A stretch of DNA of 64,000 bases, taken from contig NZ_CP018863.1 in the NCBI RefSeq assembly GCF_002849715.1, forward strand, positions 3,224,001 to 3,288,000, written 5' to 3'. The DNA is from Arthrobacter crystallopoietes (GTDB taxonomy: Bacteria > Actinomycetota > Actinomycetes > Actinomycetales > Micrococcaceae). The notes beneath the pieces are model-generated. The model was not told where the DNA came from. It made no database searches and saw only the letters and a program-made list of their open reading frames with translations. A program made the translations under genes and the position numbers. Shown one piece after another: positions 33,087-42,237 of the stretch (positions are counted from its first letter, which is position 1; every line of letters begins with the position of its first letter).

Positions 33087-35921
33087 GTGAAAGAACGACT
33101 TGCTGCGCTGGCGGCTGCCGGAATGCTGACTGCCGGGTTCATCATCCCGGGCGCGACGCCGGCCTACGCGGGTGAGCAGGTTACCGGCCTGTCTACAACC
33201 GACACGACCTCGGTGGCCACGGACAATGCGCCCGGCGGCTCCGCTCCGGCATCCGTCCTTGCGACGCCTGATCCTGCGCCGTCCGGCGCTGCGGACGCTG
33301 CTGCCGAACCGGTTGTGAAGCTGGAAATCCTGACGCGTGAGCCTGGCGACCCGGAGCTCAAGTTCGAGGGCCAGGCCACCAACGCTGCCGGTAAGGCCAT
33401 TGAGCTCCAGGTGCTCTGGGACGGCGAGTGGGCGAAGCTGTGGACGTCGGAGGCTCTGAAAACGGGCGATGAGGCGTTCCAGCGTACGTTCAAGTTCACC
33501 GAGGCCGCCGAACTCCGGTTCCGCGCTGCTGTTGAAGGCGGCACGGCCGTATCCGAGATCGTGGAGGCGGAGTGGGCCGATGAGGCGGCGTCGACGAAGC
33601 CTGCCCCCGAGGCAACCGGCTCCGCTACGGGCCAGCCTGCCAAGGAGGCACCGCTGACGGAAGTTCCGGAAGCGGACGAATCAGCGCCGGCCACCGATGC
33701 CGCGACGCCAGCACCGGCTACGGACGTTCCGGAAGCAGAAACGCCGGCGCCGGCTCCGACCACGGAAGCTCCAGCCACGGAATCGCCAGAGAAGGAAGCT
33801 CCCGCCGAGGAAGCGCCGAAGTCAACACCGACGACCGATGCTCCTGCGCCGGCCCCTTCGCCGACCACTACTACCGAAGCTCCGGTCACCGTCAAGGCCA
33901 CTCCGCAGCCCGTCGTGAACAGCGTCCTCCCCACCATTTCCGGCAGCGCTGTCCTGGGCCAGACCCTGACCGCCACGCCCGGGACCTGGACCACCGGCGC
34001 CACCTTCGCTTACCAGTGGCTGCGCGAGGGCCAGCCGATCACGGGCGCCACCGCTGCCACCTATAAGGTGACCACGGCTGATGCGGGCAAGCGCCTTAGC
34101 GTCCGCGTAACCGGAACCAAGTCCGGCATGACCGCCACCTCCGCCACCTCGGCGCTCACGGCCAAGGTCATCCTGGGCACGGTGGCCAACAGCGTGGCCG
34201 CGACGATCAGCGGCAGCGCACTCGTGGGCAGCACCCTCACCGCGAAGGGTACCTGGACCACCGGCGCCACCCTGACCTACCAGTGGCTGCGCGACGGCAG
34301 GAACATCACCGGCGCCACCGCCGCAACCTACAAAGTGACCACCACCGACGCCGGGACGAAGCTTTCGGTCCGGATCACCGGCTCGAAGACCAACTACAAG
34401 TCCCGGACCGTCACCACGGCACAGACCGCGATCGTGGCCTACGCGCCCGCTCCTGGCACCCTGACCTACCGGAACTACACCGCGCCCAATGGCCTGACCA
34501 GCCAGTACCACGTGCTCGGCAACAACGTGGACACCTCCCAGCCGGTGGGCATCGTGTTCGTCTTCCACGGCGACTACAGCTACCCGGCGCAGTCCTACGT
34601 CCACCAGCCCACGGGCTCGATCATGAAGGGCATGGCAGCCGAGGCGGCCAAGAAGAACATGATCATGGTCCCGGTCATCACCCCGGACAAGGTCGGCGGC
34701 ATCACCTGGTGGGAAGACATCGACCGCAACGGCGATTACTTCCGATCGCTCGCGACCATGCTGATTGCAAAGTACGATGTCGACCCGAGCCGGGTCTGGT
34801 TCCACGGCTACTCCGGCGGCGCAGAGTTCACCAGCATGGAGGTGCTCTCCGACCGGCAGAACTGGATCAAGGGCGGCGGCGCCACCATCGTCGGCGGCGG
34901 CGGATACCGGAGCATGCCGACGGCCCCGTCCACCGAGGTCAAGAACATGAACCTCAACTGGATCGCCGGCAGCCTGGACGGCATGGGCGGCACCACGTTG
35001 GCCACCTGGTCCGCGCTTGGCACCGCCCAGCGTGCCGAACAGATCTACTCCGACAAGGGCTTCACCAAGACCACCATGACGGTCCTGCCCGGCGTCAACC
35101 ACTGGTCCTACGACATGCCGGCCCTGCTGGCCCGTGACCTGCGGGTGCTGCCGGACCGACTCCCGGCGGCCAACAAGACCGCGAAGATCCTGCCCGGCGA
35201 CATTGCCGCGGTGGCGGGCGACGGCTCCCTCTACTCGTACCCCTCGGCCAAGGGCGGCGACCTGGCCACACGGACCTTCGTGTCCGCGGGCTGGCAGAAC
35301 GCGCTCAACGTGGATGTGGCCGACTGGAACAACGACGGCGTCCAGGACCTCGTGGCGAACTGGAAGAACGGCCAGCTGACCGTCGACTATGGCCGGGCAA
35401 CCGGCGGCTTCCAGCGCGCAGTCATCGGCAGCGGCGGCTGGCAGGGCTACGACGTGCTGGTGACGAAGTGGCGCAACGCCGACAAGTTCCCCGGCGTCAT
35501 CGCCAAGAACCTGCGTGACGGCAAGCTCTACGCCTACACCAACCCGACAGGCGAGAACCACGGTCCCCGCACTCTGATCGGCTCCTCTGGCTGGCGCAAC
35601 CTGGGCCTGATGGCCATGGACTACGACCAGGACGCCAAGATGGACCTGGTGGTCAAGATGACCACTGGGAAGCTGAAGCTGTACCGTTCCAACGGCGCCG
35701 GCCGGTTCATCTCCGAAGAACGCCGCGTCGTCGGCCGGTCCGGCTGGAACGCGATGGGCCACCTCTCCGCGATTCCGAACCATGTGGCCGACGGCGGGAT
35801 GGGTATCCTCGCCCGGGACATGAACGGCACGCTGTACCACTACGCGGTGACCAAGAACCGGATCAACAAGCGGATCATCATCGGCCAAGGCGGCTGGGCG
35901 ACCCTGCGCCTCGGTTCCTGA
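33087..35921 (+). CDS. Secreted esterase with Ig-like repeats and C-terminal FG-GAP-like module
   Basis: A 944-residue exported protein starting at GTG after gaggggcgaat. A signal peptide runs to about residue 28. A beta domain lies near 70-165, and a Pro/Ala/Thr/Glu linker near 168-275. Two near-identical Ig-like repeats follow at about 282-341 and 372-431. An esterase-like domain spans about 455-690 (VFHGDYSYP oxyanion region, nucleophile S576 in GYSGG, H672 in GVNHW). The last 240 residues form blades of the type GSSGW-D.D.DG..DLV-GKLKLYRSNGAGRF. The same C-terminal module occurs in the proteases at 45408 and the CAP protein at 49741. The enzyme's substrate is unknown. Confidence 0.85.
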   Translation: MKERLAALAAAGMLTAGFIIPGATPAYAGEQVTGLSTTDTTSVATDNAPGGSAPASVLATPDPAPSGAADAAAEPVVKLEILTREPGDPELKFEGQATNAAGKAIELQVLWDGEWAKLWTSEALKTGDEAFQRTFKFTEAAELRFRAAVEGGTAVSEIVEAEWADEAASTKPAPEATGSATGQPAKEAPLTEVPEADESAPATDAATPAPATDVPEAETPAPAPTTEAPATESPEKEAPAEEAPKSTPTTDAPAPAPSPTTTTEAPVTVKATPQPVVNSVLPTISGSAVLGQTLTATPGTWTTGATFAYQWLREGQPITGATAATYKVTTADAGKRLSVRVTGTKSGMTATSATSALTAKVILGTVANSVAATISGSALVGSTLTAKGTWTTGATLTYQWLRDGRNITGATAATYKVTTTDAGTKLSVRITGSKTNYKSRTVTTAQTAIVAYAPAPGTLTYRNYTAPNGLTSQYHVLGNNVDTSQPVGIVFVFHGDYSYPAQSYVHQPTGSIMKGMAAEAAKKNMIMVPVITPDKVGGITWWEDIDRNGDYFRSLATMLIAKYDVDPSRVWFHGYSGGAEFTSMEVLSDRQNWIKGGGATIVGGGGYRSMPTAPSTEVKNMNLNWIAGSLDGMGGTTLATWSALGTAQRAEQIYSDKGFTKTTMTVLPGVNHWSYDMPALLARDLRVLPDRLPAANKTAKILPGDIAAVAGDGSLYSYPSAKGGDLATRTFVSAGWQNALNVDVADWNNDGVQDLVANWKNGQLTVDYGRATGGFQRAVIGSGGWQGYDVLVTKWRNADKFPGVIAKNLRDGKLYAYTNPTGENHGPRTLIGSSGWRNLGLMAMDYDQDAKMDLVVKMTTGKLKLYRSNGAGRFISEERRVVGRSGWNAMGHLSAIPNHVADGGMGILARDMNGTLYHYAVTKNRINKRIIIGQGGWATLRLGS
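33930..34109 (+). repeat. Ig-like coding repeat, copy 1
   Basis: Encodes about 60 residues (YQWLREGQPITGATAATYKV as core), nearly repeated at 34200-34379, with high DNA similarity. It is an in-gene duplication. Confidence 0.65.
34200..34379 (+). repeat. Ig-like coding repeat, copy 2
   Basis: Second copy of the Ig-like unit (core YQWLRDGRNITGATAATYKV). Expansion or loss by recombination between copies is possible. Confidence 0.65.
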
Positions 35922-35988
35922 GGCCTCGGTACAACTCCTCCGTGGATGACCAGCGGTTGCCGTAGAGCAACCAGCGCAAACGCCAAGC

Positions 35989-36015
35989 GGGCGGTCGGCA
36001 ACTAGCCGGCCGCCC
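35989..36015. terminator. Hairpin terminator between convergent genes
   Basis: gggcggtcggc (35989-35999) pairs with gccggccgccc (36005-36015), with one G-U pair. The plus-strand tail is gtcgtcgtacgtt. It ends the propeller-esterase gene and faces the nitrilase gene. Confidence 0.6.
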
Positions 36016-36053
36016 GTCGTCGTACGTTGAACTGCCTGGGCGGGCTGCGAAAC

Positions 36054-37076
36054 CTAAGCGAAGACCGAGGCCGTCTCGATTCCGTCATCCTCGTTGCGGA
36101 GGTCTTCAAACTCCTGAAGGTCGAATTCCTCAGGTTTGATAACCGGCTTTTGTGGACGGTCGTCGAAGATCAGGCGCGTGACATCTGCCCGCGCGTAATG
36201 GCCAGCGGGGTCAACCGTGTTCTTCGCCAGAGCGATCTGGGAGAGGTCAAGGTCTGCATAGACGAGGCCTTCCTCTGTCGGCTCCATCGGCTGGCTGATC
36301 AGGCCTGAATGCGGACCAAAGATCCGGGCGAACCCGCCGCCACCGGTGTAGATGGGAGTGGGGCCGCCATCGGCATCCGGGAACTTTAGGGCGCCGTCGT
36401 CGGACATGATCTGGGTGGCCATGAGGACGAAGGCGCTGCCCTCCAGAGCATAGGTCTGGGACGCAGCGATAATCGATTCCGGACTGAGCGCCGGCACGTT
36501 GCCCATGATGCCAAGGCAAGGCCAGCCTGCAACGTGAATTTGCTCGTTCTGTGCGTACATGGCGTACTTGGTCAACGGCTGAACGTGCTCAAAGCAGTTC
36601 AAAGCACCGACGCGGCCAATGGCAGTTTCAACGACCTTGATTCCGCTGCCGTCGCTTTCGCCGAAGAGGGTGCGTTCAGCGTGCGTGGGCTTGAGTTTGC
36701 GGCGGTGCAGGACGATCTCACCGTCAGCCCCGATGATGGCCTGCGCCATGTACAGGGAGCCGCCGTCCTTCTCGCTGAAGCCAAGAACCACACTGATCTG
36801 GTTCTCACGGGCGGCTTCGCGGATACGGCGCAGCTGGTCGCCGTCCACCGTGATCGAGTTGGCATGGTAGCGCGCCACAAACTCCATCTGTTGATAGACA
36901 GGGTAGGACCAGAGGAAGACCGGGTAGCCCGGTATCCAGGTCTCGGGAAACGCCACGAGTTCGGCGCCTTCTGCTGCGGCCTGGCCGATCAGATCGATGG
37001 TCTTTTTGGTCGTGCCTTCTGCGTCGAGCCAGACGGGCTCGGCTTGGACTGCTGCTACACGGATGGTCTTTTCCAC
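36054..37076 (-). CDS. Nitrilase
   Basis: A 340-residue carbon-nitrogen hydrolase with the E45-K127-C161 triad in FPETWIPGYP, HRRKLKPTHAE and LNCFEHVQPL. The length and WIPGYP/HVQPL context are those of true nitrilases, which convert nitriles to acids and ammonia in the cytoplasm. The GTG at 37076 follows aaggag; the in-frame ATG at 37166 would overlap the divergent regulator region. The AraC-type regulator next door resembles the NitR arrangement. Aliphatic or arylacetonitrile substrates cannot be separated from sequence alone. Confidence 0.88.
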   Translation of the reverse strand: MEKTIRVAAVQAEPVWLDAEGTTKKTIDLIGQAAAEGAELVAFPETWIPGYPVFLWSYPVYQQMEFVARYHANSITVDGDQLRRIREAARENQISVVLGFSEKDGGSLYMAQAIIGADGEIVLHRRKLKPTHAERTLFGESDGSGIKVVETAIGRVGALNCFEHVQPLTKYAMYAQNEQIHVAGWPCLGIMGNVPALSPESIIAASQTYALEGSAFVLMATQIMSDDGALKFPDADGGPTPIYTGGGGFARIFGPHSGLISQPMEPTEEGLVYADLDLSQIALAKNTVDPAGHYARADVTRLIFDDRPQKPVIKPEEFDLQEFEDLRNEDDGIETASVFA

Positions 37077-37250
37077 GATTACTCCTTGTTTTATCCCTGA
37101 CGGATGGGATATTCCGAGACTATGACGCAGCACACTGTCGTGTCCTTGGCGTTTTCTGCACGGCATGGTGCATTTCCTGCAGGCGTTGGTACCCTCTTAG
37201 GCATGGAACGTCCGCAGCGACGGGCGCTTGGGGAAGCAAGAGGGATGAAG

Positions 37251-38177
37251 ATGGCAGCCGTGTATGCCTCCGACATTGCCGGATGGCAGGATATTTCCAG
37301 TAAGCATTTCGTGCCGCTTCGCTGTGCCTCTCCCGAGGCGACTTTCAGGGGTAGCTTGGTTCCGCTGCGGTTGGCGGACGACGTCTCCCTCTGCAGGGTC
37401 AGTACGGGGCCGGTGCGGGTGGAACGGACAGACCGTTTGGCGCAGAGTTCAGAGAACGACGACGTTCTTCTCTCGCTCCAGTTGGCGTCCTCCGGAACCG
37501 TCAGGCAGCACGGCAGGGCGGCGCAGATCAATCCGGGTTGTGCCATTCTCTACGAGACCAACCGGCCATATGTCTTGGACCACCTGCAGACCGGTCAGGA
37601 ATTGCTGGTCCTGCGCGTCGGCAGAGGCCGCCTGGGGATCCGGGATCGTCTGATCTCCGAGTTGTGCGGTCGCACGCTCGACCGCAAGGTACCGGGTATG
37701 GCAGCTTTCAGCGGTTATCTGCGTGGTTTGGCTGACGATGCGGGGGCCGATGACTTCGCACGGCAGGACATGGCACGGGCTGGTGCCGAACTGCTGGCAA
37801 TGGTCTTGCGCTCATTCGCGGGCTTGGAGAGCAACGGCTGGGACAGCGATGCAGCTCTGCTGGCCGCCTTGCGATCCTATATAAATGACCACTTGGCTAA
37901 CCCGGCGCTGACTGTGGAAATGCTCGCCCGGGAACACCACGTATCGGTGCGCAAGGTCCATTCAGTCTTTTCCGACATCGGGCAAACTCCCGCTGTTGTT
38001 GTCCGGGGCTTGCGCCTGAACCGGGCGGCCTCCATGTTGGCTTCCCGTGCTCCTGGGCAAACCGTTGCTTCCATCGGTGCCGCCTGTGGCATTGCGGACC
38101 CTACGACGTTCAATCGCGCGTTCCTGCGTGAGTTCGGCTGCTCGCCTTCGAAGTGGCAACCTTCCCTGCAAACTTAG
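37251..38177 (+). CDS. AraC-family regulator, probably of the nitrilase
   Basis: About 308 residues: an N-terminal AraC-binding-like domain (HFVPLRC, FRGSLVPLRLADDVSLCRVS) and a C-terminal double helix-turn-helix (from about 200, VEMLAREHHVSVRKVHSVF, then IGAACGIADPTTFNRAFLREFGCSP). The start is uncertain. ATG 37251 has agaggg six bases upstream; ATG 37203 and 37104 are in frame but lack sites. It is divergent from the nitrilase, as in known nitrilase-regulator pairs, and is likely an activator responding to nitrile. Confidence 0.83.
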   Translation: MAAVYASDIAGWQDISSKHFVPLRCASPEATFRGSLVPLRLADDVSLCRVSTGPVRVERTDRLAQSSENDDVLLSLQLASSGTVRQHGRAAQINPGCAILYETNRPYVLDHLQTGQELLVLRVGRGRLGIRDRLISELCGRTLDRKVPGMAAFSGYLRGLADDAGADDFARQDMARAGAELLAMVLRSFAGLESNGWDSDAALLAALRSYINDHLANPALTVEMLAREHHVSVRKVHSVFSDIGQTPAVVVRGLRLNRAASMLASRAPGQTVASIGAACGIADPTTFNRAFLREFGCSPSKWQPSLQT

Positions 38178-38301
38178 GCACGGGATTCAAAGCAGCGCTG
38201 CTGGGAGGCGCTGAAGCCTGGTTCCTGCGTGTCTTTCCTCCTTCTGGATTCCCTGTCATTCTGTAGTTGAGGGGCGGATTCCTAGACGAAGGAGAGCGGC
38301 G

Positions 38302-38775
38302 ATGGCATCGACAAGCGGCAAAATTGTTGTCGGTGTGGATGGTTCCGAGGGCTCGGTGGAGGCACTGCGCATGGCTGCACGGCTGGCGCCGGCCCTTGAC
38401 GCGTCTATTCACGCGATTTCCTGCTGGCATTTTCCCCCAATCTACGAGGGCTATGTTCCGCCGGATTTTGAGGCGTTCGAGGCCTCGACGAAGAAGGAAC
38501 TCGAGGCCGCCTTGGATCAGGCCTTCGGTGAGAATAGGCCTGCAGACCTGACCTCCGAGCTCTTGCGCGGTCCGGCGCCCGAGCTGCTGGTCGAGGCAGG
38601 AAAGGAAGCCGCCATGCTGGTGGTCGGGCGGCGTGGCCACGGCGGCTTCCTCGGCATGCACCTCGGCTCGGTGAGCTCGGCCTGCGTATCCCATGCCGCG
38701 TGTCCGGTCCTGGTTCTGCACGAGGACGGAAAGGTTCACGGCCGTTCCCATCACCGGGGACGTCGGGAGCACTAG
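38302..38775 (+). CDS. Universal stress protein (UspA family)
   Basis: A 157-residue single-domain Usp. It opens with IVVGVDGSEGS and has the ATP-binding signature G-x2-G-x9-G-S in GRRGHGGFLGMHLGS, then CPVLVL. The His/Arg-rich tail (VHGRSHHRGRREH) extends beyond the domain. A gaaggagagcgg site precedes the ATG. It stands alone between the AraC gene and a convergent lipoprotein gene. ATP binding is expected; the specific role is not known. Confidence 0.88.
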   Translation: MASTSGKIVVGVDGSEGSVEALRMAARLAPALDASIHAISCWHFPPIYEGYVPPDFEAFEASTKKELEAALDQAFGENRPADLTSELLRGPAPELLVEAGKEAAMLVVGRRGHGGFLGMHLGSVSSACVSHAACPVLVLHEDGKVHGRSHHRGRREH

Positions 38776-38790
38776 CGGTTGGCTCGACGC

Positions 38791-40152
38791 TCAGGGTCCG
38801 GCGCCGGCCTTCACGATGTAGGCCATCCCGTTCCCGCCGAGGCCGGGGAAGGCTCCGATCCCGTCGCCGGAGACGGCGGCGGGCAGCACTGTCTCATCGC
38901 CCTCATGCCAGGGGCGCGGTTCGGTTCCCAGCGCAGGGTCATAGCTGGCCGCCTGCCCCTCACCGGTGTCCGGGGCAGCGTACTTGCCGTACACGATGCG
39001 GTCCGCGCCGACAAAGTAGGGGCGGAAGTCCTCCGACTCGGTGTCGCGCGGATCGGCGTTTTCCACCCATTGCCGCCCGGTCTCCGGGTCGAACATGGAA
39101 ACCAGGACGGTGCCCTCCTCAAACGATGCGAAACCGCGGCCCCGATGCCCCACGAACAGGAGCCCGTTGAAGCCATGGATGTGGTTGGAGCCCGTCCGCA
39201 AGCACCCGTTGTTCAGCTGCTCCGAAGCGCCGATGCTTTCGCCGGTATGCACGTCGACAATAAGGCACTTGTCCGTGGCGACGCCACCGTTGCCGATGGC
39301 CAGACTGATATACGGGCCTACCGCGTTCGGGATGGCAATGAACCCCTCATGACGCCAATCCCCGGTGAACGCCTCATAGCCCAGCCGGCGGCGCTCATCC
39401 AGACCCATTGTCGGCAGGTCATCGACCCGGTTAAACACGTCCACCCCGTCCACCCGCAGGATCCATTCATCGCCGTCAGGAACCTCAACGGTTTCGAACT
39501 CGCCGCTGACCGGGTCCAAGACCATCGGGGCCTCGGCGACGGGCAAATGCAGGGAGCCGCTGTGGCCGAGCAACCCGGTGTCATTGTCGCCGCGGGACGG
39601 GAAGGTATGGACCGTCCGGTGCAGCAACTCGCCGTTTGTGCCGTCGAACACGGTGATCACGGCTGTGAGGCCGCCGGGGGAGGGACTTGTGCCTTCTGCC
39701 TGCGGTGGAGTTCCTTGGCTGAAGACGGCGAGGAACTTCTTCCCGCCCTCATAGAGTTGTGCCACCTCGGTCCCTCTGGTCTGCTCGGGCCTGAGCTCCC
39801 TGGGTTCCTCCGACTGCGAGACAACGCCGCCGCGCTTGTCGTAGACGGTCATGATGCCGTCCTCGGACAGTGCGGCAATGCCGGTGTCCAAGCCATAGGT
39901 GCCGATCACTCCGCCCTCGGTGACCCATGAGGCTCCGCCCGTCCACGGAGCCGGCAGCTGGGCCTTAAAGGAATTCGTGGATCGGTAGGACTCGTGGGGC
40001 TCCCGCGAGGACTCGGTGGTCCCCGGAGCGCCGCTGGAAGTGGAGGGGACGGTGTCAGGCGGTTCCGGTCCGCCGGGGGTGCAGGATGAGAGTGCAGTCA
40101 CCACCGCGGCTGTCGCAAGTACGACGGCCGTGGACGCACGCATACTCCTCAT
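38791..40152 (-). CDS. Secreted lipoprotein, probable beta-propeller
   Basis: A 453-residue lipoprotein with signal and lipobox (ALSSC), then a Ser/Thr/Pro linker to about residue 55. The remainder is a series of beta-strand units with phrases such as AVITVFDGTNGELLHRT, GPYISLAIGNGG and VLVSMFDPETGRQWVE, typical of PQQ-like or WD-type propellers. The start at 40152 follows ggaaggacgcgtc; the in-frame extension to 40212 is discarded. It is monocistronic. The function is unknown; binding of an extracellular ligand or complex assembly is possible. Confidence 0.75.
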   Translation of the reverse strand: MRSMRASTAVVLATAAVVTALSSCTPGGPEPPDTVPSTSSGAPGTTESSREPHESYRSTNSFKAQLPAPWTGGASWVTEGGVIGTYGLDTGIAALSEDGIMTVYDKRGGVVSQSEEPRELRPEQTRGTEVAQLYEGGKKFLAVFSQGTPPQAEGTSPSPGGLTAVITVFDGTNGELLHRTVHTFPSRGDNDTGLLGHSGSLHLPVAEAPMVLDPVSGEFETVEVPDGDEWILRVDGVDVFNRVDDLPTMGLDERRRLGYEAFTGDWRHEGFIAIPNAVGPYISLAIGNGGVATDKCLIVDVHTGESIGASEQLNNGCLRTGSNHIHGFNGLLFVGHRGRGFASFEEGTVLVSMFDPETGRQWVENADPRDTESEDFRPYFVGADRIVYGKYAAPDTGEGQAASYDPALGTEPRPWHEGDETVLPAAVSGDGIGAFPGLGGNGMAYIVKAGAGP

Positions 40153-40274
40153 GACGCGTCCTTCCCCACTGCGGCGCTCGTCGCGCCGCGTGCGTTCAGA
40201 CTCACTCAGCATCGCCCGCGCGTCAATCCACCAAACAGGGGGTAACGACGACGACGAAGCCGACGACGACGAAA

Positions 40275-40308
40275 CCGTCCGCCCAGCCGGGTTTGGCTGG
40301 GCGGACGG
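40275..40308 (-). terminator. Hairpin terminator of phosphoesterase gene A
   Basis: ccgtccgcccagcc (40275-40288) pairs perfectly with ggctgggcggacgg (40295-40308). On the minus strand the tail is tttcgtcgtcgtcgg. It lies 16 bp past the stop at 40324. Confidence 0.75.
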
Positions 40309-40323
40309 CTTCGTGGGGTTGGA

Positions 40324-42150
40324 CTACTCGGTTACCTCGAAGGTCAGTGTTTCGGTGAACTCGCGGCCGTGGACGTCGGTCGCGGTGACTTCGGCGGTGT
40401 GCTCTCCGACAGCGAGGTCGGTGGGCAGTTCCAGCCGCCACAGGTGCATCGACCGGTCGGCGAGACCGCCGCCGTGGACGAACTGCTCCTGGATGGCGAC
40501 CGGGTCGGACCATTCGGCGCCGACGCGGACGGTCTCGCCCTGCAGCTGCTGGGTGCGGGTAGCCGGAACGGTTTCGCCGCCGTCGAGCTTTGCTTCAACG
40601 GTGGAGCCCGTGCTGCCCATGTAGAAGTTGGTGGTCAGCCAGGTCTGGTTGGCCACCTCCTCCTGCGAGACGGTCAGCGGGTTCCCGAACTCCGGTGCCG
40701 AGCCGCGGGGCTTGCCGACGTTCTCTGCGTACCAGGTCCGGTAGCGCGGGCTGTTCAGGCCGACGGCCAGCTGCTGCGACTCATCGCCGCCCCGGACGGT
40801 GAAGCGCTCGGTGACGTCCGTGTTCATGATGTCCAACGTCACGACGCCGGGCGGGGTGCCGTCACGCTGGATGGACGTGGGATAGCCCTCCTCGACCACA
40901 CGTCCGCCGTACCAGTGGCCGGAAACCGCGGGGACGGTCAGGTGCGTGAACGGCAGGCCCTGCTCGCCAACCTCGTCCATCCAGCCGGCCATCAGATCGC
41001 CCTTGCGCAGGTTCTCCGACATGTGGGTGTGGCCGCCCAGCGCGATGACCTCGCGGCCCTCGAGGATTCCGTAGATCTCCTTGAGCTGCTTGGTGGTGTG
41101 CGAGTTGCTGTAGAAGAACTCGAGCAGCGGGCTGTGCGAAGCCAGCACGATCACCTTGTTTTGCGGTACCTGTGCGATGTCGTTGCGCAGCCATTCGAGC
41201 TGGCGCTCGCCGAGGCCGTACGTGTAGTTGCTCTTCTTGGCCGGCACCTTCGTGGGGTACTCGATGGTGCTCAGCGCGACGACGTGGGCCTTGCCGGCGT
41301 CGTATGAGTAGTACTCCGGGCCCAGCTTGGCGCGGAAGGTGTCGAACTCGTGCTCCCCGTCCAGGGCGTCGAAGTCGAGGTCGTGGTTGCCGGGCAGGAA
41401 GCGGGCGGGACCGTTCAGCATCCCCGTCAGTTCGCGGGTCTGGCTGAACAGGGACAGATCGTCGCCCACCACGTCGCCGATGAAGAGGGCGCCGCAGCCG
41501 GCATAGTCATCGCGGGCGGCCAGATCGGCGAAGACGCCCGCCTTGGCGAACTCCACCTCTTCCTGGTCATAGGTCTGGACGTCGGCGCCGATCACGCAGT
41601 GCTGCTCGGGCGACTGCGTGAGCTTGCTCTGGGCCAGCGGGAAGTTCACGGCGTCCGGCAGCGCACCGGTAGGCGCGATGCCGCCGTACTTCAGCTCCGG
41701 CGAGCCCTCGGGCAGGTGGTTGTAGGAGAACTGGGCAACGTTGTCGCCGTCCACCGGAACCTGGTAGCCGCGGGGCTGGGTGACGAAGACGGTCATGTTG
41801 TTGAACGCCGGCAGCTCGTAGCGGCCCTGCTCGTCGGTGCTTACGACGTCGCGGCCGTTGGACACGGTCACACCGGCGACGCCCGGCTCGTTGGTGTCCT
41901 GCTTGGAGTTGCGGTTCTTGTCGTTGAACACGGTGCCATCGAGGACATTCTGGTTCTCGTCGGCTCCAATAACGACGTCGACGGCACCCTGGTACGCGGC
42001 GGTTCCGCCGGCGTCTACGGGAGCGCTGTCAGACGTGGCGGTGGCGGCGGGGGAGAGCAGGACGCCGCCGACAATGAGTGCCAGCGTGCTGGCGGTCAGG
42101 CGGGCAGGCCGGCTGGAGAGCGGTTTTCTCAGAGGGACATTCGGATGCAA
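40324..42150 (-). CDS. Secreted calcineurin-like phosphoesterase A (MetallophosN/C type)
   Basis: A 608-residue exported protein. A signal peptide (about 1-39) precedes an SdrD-B-like carbohydrate-binding-type domain (FNDKNRNSKQDTNEPG, about 75-125). The metallophosphoesterase core follows with GADVQ (188-192), IGDVVGD (224-230), GNHD (254-257), a His in ASHSPL and GGHTH. A C-terminal beta domain (HLWRLELPTDLAVGEH) ends the chain. It starts at TTG 42150, supported by ggagaatcca; no in-frame ATG exists before residue 119. It is a tandem paralogue of the next gene, and each copy has its own terminator. The substrate is an extracellular phosphoester, unknown. Confidence 0.85.
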   Translation of the reverse strand: MHPNVPLRKPLSSRPARLTASTLALIVGGVLLSPAATATSDSAPVDAGGTAAYQGAVDVVIGADENQNVLDGTVFNDKNRNSKQDTNEPGVAGVTVSNGRDVVSTDEQGRYELPAFNNMTVFVTQPRGYQVPVDGDNVAQFSYNHLPEGSPELKYGGIAPTGALPDAVNFPLAQSKLTQSPEQHCVIGADVQTYDQEEVEFAKAGVFADLAARDDYAGCGALFIGDVVGDDLSLFSQTRELTGMLNGPARFLPGNHDLDFDALDGEHEFDTFRAKLGPEYYSYDAGKAHVVALSTIEYPTKVPAKKSNYTYGLGERQLEWLRNDIAQVPQNKVIVLASHSPLLEFFYSNSHTTKQLKEIYGILEGREVIALGGHTHMSENLRKGDLMAGWMDEVGEQGLPFTHLTVPAVSGHWYGGRVVEEGYPTSIQRDGTPPGVVTLDIMNTDVTERFTVRGGDESQQLAVGLNSPRYRTWYAENVGKPRGSAPEFGNPLTVSQEEVANQTWLTTNFYMGSTGSTVEAKLDGGETVPATRTQQLQGETVRVGAEWSDPVAIQEQFVHGGGLADRSMHLWRLELPTDLAVGEHTAEVTATDVHGREFTETLTFEVTE

Positions 42151-42185
42151 TGGATTCTCCGGTCGAAAGGTGTGGCTCGTGGCAG

Positions 42186-42223
42186 CAGCTGTCCGCCCAG
42201 CGGATTGGCTGGGCGGACAGCTG
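42186..42223 (-). terminator. Hairpin terminator of phosphoesterase gene B
   Basis: Perfect 16-bp arms (42186-42201 and 42208-42223) with a 6-nt loop lie 15 bp past the stop at 42238. The stem closely resembles the terminator of gene A at 40275-40308, so gene and terminator were duplicated together. Confidence 0.75.
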
Positions 42224-42237
42224 CGGTGCGGGCAGTA

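Noticed and set aside
33822..35888. 688-residue minus-strand frame opposite the secreted esterase
   Set aside because: The plus-strand protein has signal peptide, repeats and a catalytic motif; the minus frame is a GC-bias shadow.
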